A DNA stretch of 45,506 nucleotides, taken from assembly GCF_011045125.1 (NCBI RefSeq), contig NZ_JAAKZF010000044.1, forward strand, positions 1 through 45,506. The letters are read 5' to 3'. The DNA is from Allomesorhizobium camelthorni (GTDB lineage: Bacteria > Pseudomonadota > Alphaproteobacteria > Rhizobiales > Rhizobiaceae). This document shows positions 24,924 to 34,443 of the stretch, piece after piece (within the stretch, counting starts at the first letter, position 1; the number at the start of each line of letters is the position of its first letter). The translations under genes were made by a program, and so were the position numbers. Under the pieces are notes generated by a model. The model made no database searches and was not told the origin of the DNA. It was given only the letters and a program-made list of their open reading frames with translations.

Positions 24924-26240
24924 TCAGTCCGGATTGGACGCCTTGAGCGGGAAGCGTGCGGTCAGGCGAAGCCCAATGACGCTGAACACGAAGAACAGCC
25001 ACACGGGGTCGGCGCGCCGGAAGAAAAAGCTTTCCAGGAACGAATTCAGCGCCGTGAACAGCAGGATCATCATGAAGAAATCGCCGAGGAAGATGTTCTC
25101 CTTGCGCAGCGGTATGCGCATGTAATCGCGTAGCGGTGCGATCAGGAACGCCCATATGGCCACGAACATTGCGGGCAGGCCCATGATCACAGCGATGTCG
25201 AGATAGCCGTTGTGGCCATGGACGATGCCGCGCACGTCCCATGCCCGGTCGAATGGCTGTGCGGTGCTGGTGACGGCGTCAGTACCCCAGAAGCTGTTGT
25301 AGCCGTAGCCCGTCCAGGGCCGTCTGGCGATCATCTCGCCGACGAACTCCCAAAGCGTCGTGCGCCCCGTATAGGTGAGGTCGGGGAAATGCTCCGCGGC
25401 AAGCTGCTTCAGCGGATCGATGAAGACGATGCCCAGCGTGGCGAGCGCCGTGCAGATCATGGAGAGCGCAAACAAAAGCGGCGTTATCAGCCGCATCCCG
25501 AACAGGCTGGGCACGACGACGACCAGGATCGAGGCCGGCACAAGGCCGGCGGTCGTCTTGGAGCCGGTGTTGATCATGAAGACCATCGCGCTGGCAAACA
25601 GCAGCACGCCGGTCGCCTTCCAGCCGCGGCGGAAGAGATAAAGCCCGCCGAAGCTTAGGCAGGCCATCACCGGGCCGGCGATGTTCTTGTGGCTGAAGAC
25701 GCCGCGCCAGAGTCCGGCATGCTCGGCCTCGATGGAATCGGCCGTATGCATGGCGTCGTTCGGAAAGATCACCAGCCCGGCGAAGCTCAGCCCGATGACG
25801 AAAAGCCCCGCCACCGCTATGACGGCCGAGAACGCGTCGGCGTCGCGCGGTATCGCCAGCACGGTCGCCATCGTCAGAATGCCGATCAGCGTAAAGGAGG
25901 CGGCGCGCATCGCGGCATTCGGGTCGGTTGCGTTTGACGCCGAAAGCAGCAGGAAGCCGATCATCAGCAGAAAGCTCGGGCTGAATAGGGCGCTGACAAC
26001 CCGCGGATTGGCGAAGGCCACGAGCGAGAAGATCGAAAGCGCGCCCAGCGAACCGAATCCGAGCTGATTGACGATGTCGCCGCCGTCGCCAACGGTCGTG
26101 GCAGCTGGCTGAAACGGCTTGAACGACACCATCGCGATCGTCAGCAGGATCGCCGCGATCGCCGTGGCTATACCGCTCCGCGAGAACGCCGCCGTGATCG
26201 GCGCGGCGTCAGTTCTTCTCGGGCTGACGGTATTGTTCAT
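24924..26240 (-). CDS. O-antigen ligase / Wzy-type polymerase family membrane protein
   Basis: A 438-aa integral membrane protein with about ten to eleven helices. A large periplasmic loop contains WTGYGYNSFWG and VHGHNGYLDIAVIMGLP, the conserved end of the Wzy_C/O-antigen-ligase domain. Such proteins join oligosaccharide repeats or attach polymer to a carrier. ATG 26240 overlaps the upstream glycosyltransferase gene by 32 bp, so both are coupled. Polymerase and ligase roles cannot be told apart by sequence; nearby flippase and Wzz genes favour polymerase. Confidence 0.88.
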   Translation of the reverse strand: MNNTVSPRRTDAAPITAAFSRSGIATAIAAILLTIAMVSFKPFQPAATTVGDGGDIVNQLGFGSLGALSIFSLVAFANPRVVSALFSPSFLLMIGFLLLSASNATDPNAAMRAASFTLIGILTMATVLAIPRDADAFSAVIAVAGLFVIGLSFAGLVIFPNDAMHTADSIEAEHAGLWRGVFSHKNIAGPVMACLSFGGLYLFRRGWKATGVLLFASAMVFMINTGSKTTAGLVPASILVVVVPSLFGMRLITPLLFALSMICTALATLGIVFIDPLKQLAAEHFPDLTYTGRTTLWEFVGEMIARRPWTGYGYNSFWGTDAVTSTAQPFDRAWDVRGIVHGHNGYLDIAVIMGLPAMFVAIWAFLIAPLRDYMRIPLRKENIFLGDFFMMILLFTALNSFLESFFFRRADPVWLFFVFSVIGLRLTARFPLKASNPD

Positions 26241-27207
26241 TGGCGTATCCGAACTCGGCCAGGACCCGGCCAAGCGCGACATGGATCGGATAGACGCCGA
26301 TCGCCGCCGAGCCCGTGGCGGCCAACCTGGCCAGCGCCCGGAACGGTGAAGCAGCGAGGAGCGCCAGGCTCTTTGCAAGCACCCTGGCGTTGGCCAGCGG
26401 CGTTCCGGCGCGCCGCTTCTTCTCGACGAGCGTGGAGATCACGCCGTTGCGAAGGCTGCGTGCACGGATCCAGTCGGCTTCGACCCGGCGCGGCGGAACC
26501 GCTTCACGAACCGGCGCCTCGGCGCACCAGGCGAGCTTGAAGCCGCGCTGCACCGCGCGGCTCAGGAAGTCGGAATCGCCGCCACCCATGAAGTTGAATT
26601 TGAGGTCGAGAAATGGCGGACCCATTGCCGCCAGCACATGCCGGCCAATCAGCAGATTGCCTGACGAATAGAGCGCGCCGACCCTTCCGCTTTTCGCGTA
26701 AGGCGGCGCGAAAACCGGATGTTCCGCCCATTTCGAGTGCGTCGGGCTGGCGAAGACCGGCACCTGCGGCCCGCCGACGATGTCCGCCGCGTACTTTTCC
26801 GCGGCAGTGCACATGTTTTCCAGCCAGCTTCTGTCGGCGATCTCGTCGTCGTCGATGACCAGCAGATATCTGAAGCTTGGAAAGTGCATCACCGCCGTTT
26901 GCCAGCCGGCGTTGTAGGCGCTGCAATTGCCGCGCTCATGCGCGACGATAACCATCCCCTCAAGTGTGCCCGCCTCGAAAAGCGGCAGCGCGGCGGTGGC
27001 GCCCTCTCGCACTTCCGCCTCGTTTTCCATCACGATCACCGCGAACCGGCGCGCCGTTTCCTGCAGCCGCAGCGATTCGAGCGTGGCCAGCAACTGTTCC
27101 GGCCGGCGGAATGTCGGCACTGTCACAACCGCTTCGACGGTCTCCGGAACAAGTCCCGGAGACCGGCCGAGGATCGAAACCGGTCCATCTTTCTGCAAGG
27201 GCTTCAT
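26209..27207 (-). CDS. Family 2 glycosyltransferase
   Basis: A GT-A type enzyme of about 332 aa. The nucleotide-sugar site starts at VVTVPTFRRPEQLLATLESL, the metal-binding acidic triad is LLVIDDDEIAD, and FNFMGGGDSDFLSRA is the acceptor-side motif with the catalytic Asp region. A hydrophobic C-terminal part may associate with the membrane. ATG 27207 is chosen; TTG 27222 adds five residues. It acts in sugar addition to the polymer repeat on the cytoplasmic face (inference). Divergent from the GT4 gene. Confidence 0.9.
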   Translation of the reverse strand: MKPLQKDGPVSILGRSPGLVPETVEAVVTVPTFRRPEQLLATLESLRLQETARRFAVIVMENEAEVREGATAALPLFEAGTLEGMVIVAHERGNCSAYNAGWQTAVMHFPSFRYLLVIDDDEIADRSWLENMCTAAEKYAADIVGGPQVPVFASPTHSKWAEHPVFAPPYAKSGRVGALYSSGNLLIGRHVLAAMGPPFLDLKFNFMGGGDSDFLSRAVQRGFKLAWCAEAPVREAVPPRRVEADWIRARSLRNGVISTLVEKKRRAGTPLANARVLAKSLALLAASPFRALARLAATGSAAIGVYPIHVALGRVLAEFGYANEQYRQPEKN

Positions 27208-27373
27208 GCGAACGTCCGTCAATGCCTGGTTTGCATAGCACCGGCGGCGATAAGGATTCGTTAAACACCTTTGGCGGATGGCCGTTTGATTGTCGCCGTT
27301 TTGGTTCGACCGACCAGGCTTTTAAGCAAGGCTTCACTGGGTTTGGCTATTCGACATCTCCAGGATAGGTGAG

Positions 27374-28549
27374 ATGCATCTGCTGTTTGCCACTTCGATC
27401 GTGCCCGACGGCGGGCTCGGTTCAGGTTACGAAATCGCCAACGCCGCGATCATCGCGGCTTTGCGCCGTGCAGGCGTTCGCGTCACCGTCGTTGGCTTCA
27501 CCTGGCCCGGCCGGACCGCGCTGGATGCCGAAAACACGATCGTTCTCGGCGCCGTCGACGTTCGCAACGAGCACGCGTCGATCGTGCAGAAGCTCAAATG
27601 GCTCGCCAAGGCGGCGCTGACTGGCCTCACATTCTCGTCGGTGAAATTGCGCCTGGTCAGCCCGGAACAGGTTCGCCGCGCCATCGCTGAGGCCGGGCCA
27701 TTCGACGGCTATTTGCTGAACTCGGTGCAGTTTGCCGGCGCTTTCGAAAGCGTGTTCGATGACCGGCCATCGATCTTCATCGCCCACAATGTCGAGCATG
27801 TCTCGGCCGCCGAAAACGCGAACGCGGCGAGAGGTGGGTTCGAGCGGCTGCTGTTCCTGCGTGAGGCGCGGCTTCTGAAACGCCTGGAGGCGCGGCTCTG
27901 CGGCAGCGCCCGCTTCGTCTTCACCCTCGCGGAGGAAGACCGCTCGGCGCTCGGCGTTGCTTCCGATGCCAAATCCGCCGCACTGCCATTGGTGACCCGG
28001 CCCGACGCGCCGTCGCCATCGGCCGCTCGCCGCTCGGAGTGCGATGCTGCCCTTATCGGCACATGGACCTGGCAGCCAAACCGCGTCGGTCTGGACTGGT
28101 TTTTGGGCGAAGTCGTGCCGCACCTACGCCGCGATTTCCGGACCAGCATTGCCGGTTCCGTGCCCGCTGGCGTCACCTGTTCCCATCCGGGCGTGACATT
28201 CGTCGGCCGAGTTTCCGACGCACAAGATTTCGTCCGCAGTGCCGCGGTCGTGTCGCTGATCAGCAGGGCAGGGACCGGCGTGCAGTTGAAAACGATCGAG
28301 GCGTTCGAGCTCGGCCTGCCGACCGTCGCCACGAGTTCATCGCTGCGCGGTGTCGGGCATGTTCCCGCAAACTGCGTTGTTGCCGACGATCCGGCAACCT
28401 TTGCGGCCGCGCTCGAGCGCGCTGCTTCGGGCGAAGTTGCCGATGCCGACGGCGCCGCGTTCTACCGCCGCCAGCGCGAGGAACTCGACGCGCGGGTCAG
28501 GCGCGGCCTGGAAGCGCTCGGCTACCAGCGGCACGAGGCGTTGGCATGA
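27374..28549 (+). CDS. Family 4 glycosyltransferase
   Basis: A 391-aa GT-B enzyme. The start MHLLFATSIVPDGGLGSGYEI, the HNVEHVSAAENANAARG stretch and the C-terminal GTGVQLKTIEAFELGLPTVATS motif identify the GT4/GT1 group; the Glu of EAFE-x7 is at the expected position. The ATG follows AGGATAGGTGAG. It is first of a three-gene plus-strand operon with a tagA/wecG-type gene and a DUF6492 gene, each overlapping the next by four bases. Confidence 0.92.
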   Translation: MHLLFATSIVPDGGLGSGYEIANAAIIAALRRAGVRVTVVGFTWPGRTALDAENTIVLGAVDVRNEHASIVQKLKWLAKAALTGLTFSSVKLRLVSPEQVRRAIAEAGPFDGYLLNSVQFAGAFESVFDDRPSIFIAHNVEHVSAAENANAARGGFERLLFLREARLLKRLEARLCGSARFVFTLAEEDRSALGVASDAKSAALPLVTRPDAPSPSAARRSECDAALIGTWTWQPNRVGLDWFLGEVVPHLRRDFRTSIAGSVPAGVTCSHPGVTFVGRVSDAQDFVRSAAVVSLISRAGTGVQLKTIEAFELGLPTVATSSSLRGVGHVPANCVVADDPATFAAALERAASGEVADADGAAFYRRQREELDARVRRGLEALGYQRHEALA

Positions 28550-29322
28550 ACATGCACGCCGCCAACGCCATCGGCATTTCCGCCTGGAAAACCATCCTTG
28601 GCATCTCGGTCGCCAGCATAGGGTGGGACGAGGCGATCGGTCTCTTGAACCGCATGCTGGCCGAACGGCGGTTCACCAAGGTCAGCTTCCTCAACGCCCA
28701 CAACGCCAACGTCGCTTCCATCGACGCGGCATTTGCCGATGCGCTCGACGACTTCCTCATCCTGCCGGACGGCGTCGGCGTCGATATGGCGGCGAAGATC
28801 CTCTATGGATCGCCTTTTCCGGCAAACCTCAACGGCACCGATTTCATTCCGGGGTTCCTTCAGGCCGTCTCGAAGCGGTTGACGGTGGGCTTGCTCGGCG
28901 CGACCCGGCGCAACGCCGATGCGGCGGCCGGAAAGCTGGCCGCCATCGCCGCGCAGCACAATTATGTCGTGATCCATGACGGGTATTTTTCGCCGCAGGA
29001 AGAACCTGGCGTCGTCGAAACCATCAGGGCGTTGCGGCCGGATGTGCTCCTGGTCGCGATGGGCGTGCCGAGGCAGGAACTCTGGATCGCCCGCAATCTG
29101 ACCGACAAGCACTGCACGCTGCCGATCGCGGTCGGCGCGCTGCTCGACTTCCTGAGCGGGGCGGTGCCGCGCGCGCCGGATTGGGTACGGCGCATGCGGC
29201 TCGAATGGCTCTTCCGCCTGGTAGTCGAACCCGGCCGCCTGTGGCGGCGCTATATCGTCGGCAACCCGCTCTTTCTCGCACGCGTCCTGCGCCAGAAGAT
29301 CGTCGGCGAGGGCAGCCGGTGA
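28546..29322 (+). CDS. WecG/TagA/CpsF-family glycosyltransferase
   Basis: A 258-aa GT26 enzyme that adds a sugar (often ManNAc or ManNAcA) to a lipid-linked primer. Key pieces are SFLNAHNANVA, LILPDGVGVDMAAK, LNGTDFIPGF, MGVPRQELWIARN and the VGALLDFLSGAVPRAPDWVRRM... RLEWLFRL end typical of the family. The ATG overlaps the GT4 stop (ATGA), and the stop overlaps the GTG of the next gene. Normal length. Confidence 0.94.
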   Translation: MNMHAANAIGISAWKTILGISVASIGWDEAIGLLNRMLAERRFTKVSFLNAHNANVASIDAAFADALDDFLILPDGVGVDMAAKILYGSPFPANLNGTDFIPGFLQAVSKRLTVGLLGATRRNADAAAGKLAAIAAQHNYVVIHDGYFSPQEEPGVVETIRALRPDVLLVAMGVPRQELWIARNLTDKHCTLPIAVGALLDFLSGAVPRAPDWVRRMRLEWLFRLVVEPGRLWRRYIVGNPLFLARVLRQKIVGEGSR

Positions 29323-30236
29323 ACAGCCGCTTCCTGCCGCAAGGAGCGGTCGCGCCGGGGCTCGTGAGTCAGACAACGGCTTCGGCCATGGTCACGGCCA
29401 GCTATGCGCCCGATTTCGAGCGCTGCCGCTTGCTTTGCGAGACCGTCGATCGGCACGTGACCGGCATGGCGCATCACTACATCTTGGTCGAGCGGAACGA
29501 TGTGGCGCTGTTTCGCCAGCTCGAAACGAAATCACGGACTGTGGTCGACGAGCGTGACCTGCTGCCGTCATGGCTTCACGCGGTCAATGATCCTGCGAGC
29601 CTGTTTCGCCGACGCATCTGGCTGAGTTGGAAAACAATGCCTCTGCGCGGCTGGCACGTTCAGCAGCTTCGGCGCATCGCCATCGCTGCCCATGCGGCCG
29701 AAGACATCCTCGTCTATTGCGATTCCGATGTCGTCTTCCTGAAACCCTTCGACTGCGCGGCGTTCCGCAGCGATGACAGGCTGCGGCTGTTCCGGCGCGA
29801 CAATGCGCTGCCGAGCACGGGGGATCACGCGACCTGGTCCAGAAATGCTGGCGCGGTCCTGGGCATCGGGCATCCAGCGGTTTCGCCGCATGACTACATC
29901 TCCACCTTGATCGCATGGAGCAGGCGTGACGTTCAGGCACTGTGCGCGCAGATCGAGCGGCTGCACGGCCGCAACTGGGTCGAAGTGGTCGGCTCATCCC
30001 GCAAGTTTTCCGAATGCCTGATCTACGGCCGCTTCGTTGACGAGGTGCTCGGCGGCGCCGGGCACTTCCATGCTGCCGAGGAATTCTGCCGCGTCCACTG
30101 GACCGGGTCGGCCATGTCCGACGGTGAATTCCAGCGCTTCGTCGCCGGCATGTCGCCGCATCAGGTGGCAATCGGCATGCAGTCTTTCATAGGCACCGAT
30201 ATCGACCGCATCCGCCGCCTGACCCAGGCTGCGTAG
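29319..30236 (+). CDS. DUF6492-type putative glycosyltransferase
   Basis: A 305-aa protein starting at GTG 29319, which overlaps the previous stop by four bases. It has a GT-A-like fold pattern: MVTASYAPDFERCRLLCETVDRH at the start, DILVYCDSDVVFLKPFD with a DxD metal site, and a final EFCRVHWTGSAMS segment. I place it in the DUF6492 family from memory. Probable third sugar-transfer step of the locus. The frame extends to 29181 but only antisense-like sequence precedes the GTG. Confidence 0.75.
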   Translation: MNSRFLPQGAVAPGLVSQTTASAMVTASYAPDFERCRLLCETVDRHVTGMAHHYILVERNDVALFRQLETKSRTVVDERDLLPSWLHAVNDPASLFRRRIWLSWKTMPLRGWHVQQLRRIAIAAHAAEDILVYCDSDVVFLKPFDCAAFRSDDRLRLFRRDNALPSTGDHATWSRNAGAVLGIGHPAVSPHDYISTLIAWSRRDVQALCAQIERLHGRNWVEVVGSSRKFSECLIYGRFVDEVLGGAGHFHAAEEFCRVHWTGSAMSDGEFQRFVAGMSPHQVAIGMQSFIGTDIDRIRRLTQAA

Positions 30237-30239
30237 CCA

Positions 30240-31535
30240 TCAGACCGGCTTGGCCGGCATGCGCAGCGCCGAATAGGTCAACAGCGCCGACACCACATAG
30301 AGCGCGACAAACATTGCGTTCAGCGACCAGATGAATGCCGCGGTGTCGAGACTGTTCATCATGACGAAGTTCAGAAGCACGGCTTTCGCGCCCGCAAGCA
30401 AAGCAAGGTTAAGCGCCCGCACAAGCGTCTGCCCGCGCGCGAACAGCAATTCGGCCTGATATTCGATCAGATTTCGCAGGCCAGGCACGCAAACCGCCAG
30501 TCCGACGAGTGGCGCGGCCTCCGCGACGGTTCTGCCCAATGCAGCCGGGAAATAGTGAAGGATGACAGCCAGGCTCAGTAACGCAGCGGTTGAAACGGCA
30601 AAAATGCCGGCTTCGATGCCGCCGCGCATGCGCAAGCTTTTCAGCATGTCCGGCGCGCGCATCATGCGCTGCACCAGCATCATCGAAAATGTGCGGATCG
30701 GGATGGCGGTGAGGTCGACCAGCCGCATAACGATCGCATATAGGCCGGCAAGCTGTGGACCGCCAATTGCCAGAACCAGGAGCTTGTCGAACTCCATCTG
30801 CAGGTAGAACAGGATTTCCGCCCCCGCGACATAGAGCGAATCCGCAAGCCGCCGCCAATAGAGCAGCGGCCGGAAACGCAGGCGCTGGCGGGGGTAGAAC
30901 AGCGCGACTGCTGCAATAAGCGCGATAGCGTTGACGGCGACATAGAAGCCGGACCACGCGGCCAGGCTGTCGGCCGGCCACAATGCGAACGCCACCGCGC
31001 CCGCCGCGCGCATAACGGTTCCAAAAATGGTCAGCGAAGCCGCGCGCCCGAACCGGTTCAAACCGTTGTTGACGATGATGACGACTTCGAACGGCCGCCA
31101 CAGCAGCGCCTCGGCGAATATCACCGCCGCGAACAGGGAAAGCGCCATCTGGCCCGAAAAGAACAGCAGGTAAGTCAGCCAGGAGGCCGCCGCCAGAACT
31201 GGAAGCGACAGCGCCGCCAGCAGGACGAAACCCGCCGTGAACGTGCCGATAAGGTTTGGGCGGATGGTCGCCGTTCGATAGAGCGCCGAAATGAAGCCGA
31301 ATGCGAGGATCCGCGACAGCATGACGCCGGCGGCCGAGGCGGTTGCGAAAAGCCCGAAATCGGCCAGCGACAGCGTGTTCGCCAGCGCGACGAAATAAAG
31401 CAGTGAAAACACCAGCCGGCCGCCGGCGCCGCTGATCGCCGCGAAATAATCGCGCACGAGGCCACGCCGCTCCGACAGGAACGCGCCAATTCTGGCGAAA
31501 GGCCGCCTTTGCCGGATGTCGCTTGCCTCGGTCAT
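30240..31535 (-). CDS. Wzx-like polysaccharide flippase
   Basis: A 431-aa protein with about twelve hydrophobic helices and few charges. Basic N-terminus, then GRLVFSLLYFVALANTLSLADFGLFATASAAG, a pattern shared with oligosaccharide flippases (MOP superfamily). It would move lipid-linked repeats across the inner membrane. It converges with the DUF6492 gene (3-bp gap) and is divergent from the Wzz-like gene. Confidence 0.85.
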   Translation of the reverse strand: MTEASDIRQRRPFARIGAFLSERRGLVRDYFAAISGAGGRLVFSLLYFVALANTLSLADFGLFATASAAGVMLSRILAFGFISALYRTATIRPNLIGTFTAGFVLLAALSLPVLAAASWLTYLLFFSGQMALSLFAAVIFAEALLWRPFEVVIIVNNGLNRFGRAASLTIFGTVMRAAGAVAFALWPADSLAAWSGFYVAVNAIALIAAVALFYPRQRLRFRPLLYWRRLADSLYVAGAEILFYLQMEFDKLLVLAIGGPQLAGLYAIVMRLVDLTAIPIRTFSMMLVQRMMRAPDMLKSLRMRGGIEAGIFAVSTAALLSLAVILHYFPAALGRTVAEAAPLVGLAVCVPGLRNLIEYQAELLFARGQTLVRALNLALLAGAKAVLLNFVMMNSLDTAAFIWSLNAMFVALYVVSALLTYSALRMPAKPV

Positions 31536-31717
31536 GTTTCTGCAAAATGCTAGCGCGGAAAGTTTAATGGCCGGTTCCGAGGAGGGCGCCGCTGTTTTCC
31601 GTAAGATGATGAACGCCTTTAGGCCGTGAAATTAACCTTTTGTTTCCCACGGCTGTTTAGCGTGGATTAACGTTTGCATTCACAAGTCCGGCATGCGCCG
31701 GGAAACGGCCGCAATCC
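31536..31717. promoter_or_regulatory. Divergent control region of flippase and Wzz-like genes
   Basis: This 182-bp gap holds two similar AT-rich motifs, GTGAAATTAACC at 31626 and GTGGATTAACG at 31662, 36 bp apart on the plus strand, before the Wzz-like gene. No -35/-10 pair is obvious. They could be regulator sites; TTAACC resembles half of a CtrA-type box but the spacing to a second half is not convincing. Confidence 0.35.
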
Positions 31718-34327
31718 ATGTTCGACACCGACCAACGCGACGATCCACGGCGTGAGCGCTCGTTGCTTTCGTTTGGCGACGCCCGGCGCGGTGAAGGCGT
31801 TCCGCGGCGTTCGGCGTCGCTTCTTGCCGCGGCCGAGCCGCAACGCACTGACGATGCCGCCGCTCGCCATCATCTGGCCCGTCAGCGCCGGGAAGTGAAG
31901 AACGATCCGCCTCAGCCTCGTCGCGAACGCGTAGCGGCGATCGATGAAAAGCCCGCACCCAAAGCAGCGCCTGCGCCGGAGCCAGCAGGGATGGATTGGG
32001 TCAGCGGTCTTGTCCCTGGCTGGATCAGCCGGCGCTTGCGGGCAGAAGGCGGGGGCGTCGCGCCTCAGCCCGCCGTGGAGGCTCCAGCGGAACGCCGCGA
32101 GGATCGCCGCATTCCGAGAGTCGAGCATTCCGAGCCAATCACCGTCCGCGATGTGCCCGACGAGCATTGGAAGCCGCTCATCGATCCCGGCAAGGTCGTA
32201 GCCGGCATAGCCAAATCGAAATGGATCATCGTCAGCACCACAATCCTCGGCGCGGTGCTGGGCGTCATGATCGCCCTTTCGACCCCGAAGAAATACGAGG
32301 CGACAGTCGAGTTGCTGGTCGACCCGCGCGACCTCAATCTGGTCGAGCGCGATATCACCCAGAGCGGGCTTTCAAACGAGGCTACTTTGGCGATTATCGA
32401 GAACCAGGTCCGGATCCTGACGTCCGGAACGGTGCTGACCAGGGTGGTGGATCGTCTTAACCTCGCCAGCGATCCCGAATTCAACGGTGAGGGCAGCGAC
32501 GGCGGCATCGGCGCCTTCATCTCGAACATCCGCTCGCTTTTGTCGCGCAGCGATGGCGACGATGGCGGCGACAGGCGGCACACCCTTGCAGTGCAGAACC
32601 TTTCCGAGGCCCTGTCGGTCGAGCGCGGCGGCAAGACCTTCGTCATCATGATCAGCGCGGTCACCAAGGACGGCGAGAAATCGGCCCTCATCGCCAACAC
32701 CATGACCGATGTGTTTCTGCAGACATACGGGCAGATCCAGTCCAATACAGCCGGGCGGGCAGAGGAGGAGTTGACCTCGCGGCTCGACCAGCTTCGCGCA
32801 GGTGTCGAGGCGGCCGAGCGCAAAGTCGAGACCTTCAAGGCGGAAAACGACATCATCGATGCGCAGGGTCGCCTGATTACGGACGACGAGATCGTAAAGC
32901 TGAACGAGCAGCTTTCAGTGGCGCGCGCGCGGACGCTTGAACTGAACGCAAGGGCTGCGTCGACGCGATCGGTCAACGTCGATGCGGTGCTCGGCGGAAC
33001 GCTCCCGGAGGAGCTGACTTCGCCGACTATTCAGGAGTTGCGCGCGCAATATTCGTCCTTGAAAAGCGACGCCGACCGGATGGCGGTGCGGCTCGGCCCG
33101 CGTCACCCCGAACGCATGGCGGTCGAGGCCCAGCTCGCGGGTGCACGCGACATGATCAACAGCGAGTTGCGCCGCATTGTTTCGTCGACGCAGACCGAAT
33201 TGAAGCGGGCGGTCCAACTCGAGCAGGAACTTGCTTCACGACTGGCGCAGCTGAAGGTGCGCCAGGGTGATCTCAGCAACGAACTGGTGACGCTGCGCGA
33301 ACTCGAACGCGAAGCGTCCGCCAAGCGCGCCGTATACGAGGCGTTCCTGCTGCGCGCACGCGAAACCGGCGAGCAGAAGGACATCAACACCGCCAATATG
33401 AGCGTGATTTCCAAGGCCTGGCCGCCACTCAACGCCAATCCACCCTCGCGCTCGACGATGGCGCTGACCGGTCTGATGCTCGGCTTCTTCGCCGGCGTCG
33501 GATTCGGCGGCATGCGCGGAGCCTATGAGAGCCTGCGCGAAACTGCCAATTCGAGCGAGACGCGGCAAAGGCCGCGCAGGCGCGATTCATCCAGCCCGGT
33601 CGGTCCGGCGAAAGGCCCGGAATGGACCGGCGCGCCCCGGCCGGCAGAGCAGGAAACCGGATATCATGCCGTCCGGTCGGAAACACGCAGCCGGCAAGCC
33701 GCTCCGGCCGGCACGACACCCGAGACGCAGCCGGAGCCGCAGACCCCGTCGCACCCTGATGACGCACTCTCAATTTCGAGGGAGACTCCGATGCAAGGTC
33801 CAGTCTACGCCTACTCGCCATTTGGCGCGCCACATACGGCGTCCGCCCCTACCGCCTATCCGATGCAGCCGCAGGCCTACCCGCAGCCTTGTCCGCCGGC
33901 GCAGCCGCAGCCGGCCTACGCGCAACCGCAGATGCAGCAGCCATACTATGCGGAGCCCAACGCGTCCGCGACGCACTATGCGCCGCCGATGGCTTATCCG
34001 CAGGCTCCAGTCCAGCAGGCGCCGCATTGGCAGCAGCCGCAAATGCCGCCGCAGTCCTATTATCCCTACCCGCAGCAGGGACAGCAGCCCACGGGCTTCT
34101 ATCCCGGGCACATGCCGCCGCAGACGCTCTATCCGCAGCATGCGGCGCCGCAGTCCTATGAGCCGCAACCCGCGATGCGGCGCGCGCCATTCCAGCAACC
34201 GGAAGCTCCTCCTCCGGCCACGGAGACGCATCAGGCCCCGATCGATGAAATCCGGTCCAGCCTGCGCGAGTTCCGCGAGGCAGTGCGTGACTTCACCGAG
34301 GCCCGGCAGCGCCGCCGCTATTTCTGA
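31718..34327 (+). CDS. Wzz/ExoP-type polysaccharide chain-length protein with a Pro/Gln/Tyr-rich tail instead of a kinase
   Basis: An 869-aa protein. Residues 1-165 are charged and cytoplasmic, ~168-188 form the first membrane segment (KWIIVSTTILGAVLGVMIAL), ~190-575 a periplasmic Wzz plus coiled-coil domain (GNVD-free; ELLVDPRDLNLVERDI, ELTSPTIQELRAQYSSLK, AVRLGPRHPERMAVEAQL), and ~578-600 the second segment. The family usually ends in a tyrosine kinase with Walker motifs; none is present here. Instead ~605-840 is low complexity, dominated by Pro, Gln, Tyr and Ala, ending in a basic helix (IDEIRSSLREFREAVRDF). It controls polymer length and export. Some rhizobial homologues have a similar truncated layout (from memory). 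Confidence 0.88.
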   Translation: MFDTDQRDDPRRERSLLSFGDARRGEGVPRRSASLLAAAEPQRTDDAAARHHLARQRREVKNDPPQPRRERVAAIDEKPAPKAAPAPEPAGMDWVSGLVPGWISRRLRAEGGGVAPQPAVEAPAERREDRRIPRVEHSEPITVRDVPDEHWKPLIDPGKVVAGIAKSKWIIVSTTILGAVLGVMIALSTPKKYEATVELLVDPRDLNLVERDITQSGLSNEATLAIIENQVRILTSGTVLTRVVDRLNLASDPEFNGEGSDGGIGAFISNIRSLLSRSDGDDGGDRRHTLAVQNLSEALSVERGGKTFVIMISAVTKDGEKSALIANTMTDVFLQTYGQIQSNTAGRAEEELTSRLDQLRAGVEAAERKVETFKAENDIIDAQGRLITDDEIVKLNEQLSVARARTLELNARAASTRSVNVDAVLGGTLPEELTSPTIQELRAQYSSLKSDADRMAVRLGPRHPERMAVEAQLAGARDMINSELRRIVSSTQTELKRAVQLEQELASRLAQLKVRQGDLSNELVTLRELEREASAKRAVYEAFLLRARETGEQKDINTANMSVISKAWPPLNANPPSRSTMALTGLMLGFFAGVGFGGMRGAYESLRETANSSETRQRPRRRDSSSPVGPAKGPEWTGAPRPAEQETGYHAVRSETRSRQAAPAGTTPETQPEPQTPSHPDDALSISRETPMQGPVYAYSPFGAPHTASAPTAYPMQPQAYPQPCPPAQPQPAYAQPQMQQPYYAEPNASATHYAPPMAYPQAPVQQAPHWQQPQMPPQSYYPYPQQGQQPTGFYPGHMPPQTLYPQHAAPQSYEPQPAMRRAPFQQPEAPPPATETHQAPIDEIRSSLREFREAVRDFTEARQRRRYF

Positions 34328-34443
34328 GCGAGAAATTCCGCAGCGGTTTCGAGTTTACGCCACGCGACGCCGCTTTGGCGGATTGCGCCGGCAATCTTTC
34401 GCCACTATGCCGCAGACTGCCAAGCTGCAGTCAAGGATGAACC

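Noticed and set aside
31626-31672. CtrA binding sites before the Wzz-like gene
   Set aside because: TTAA motifs occur but the second half sites at seven-base spacing do not match; kept only as unexplained paired motifs.
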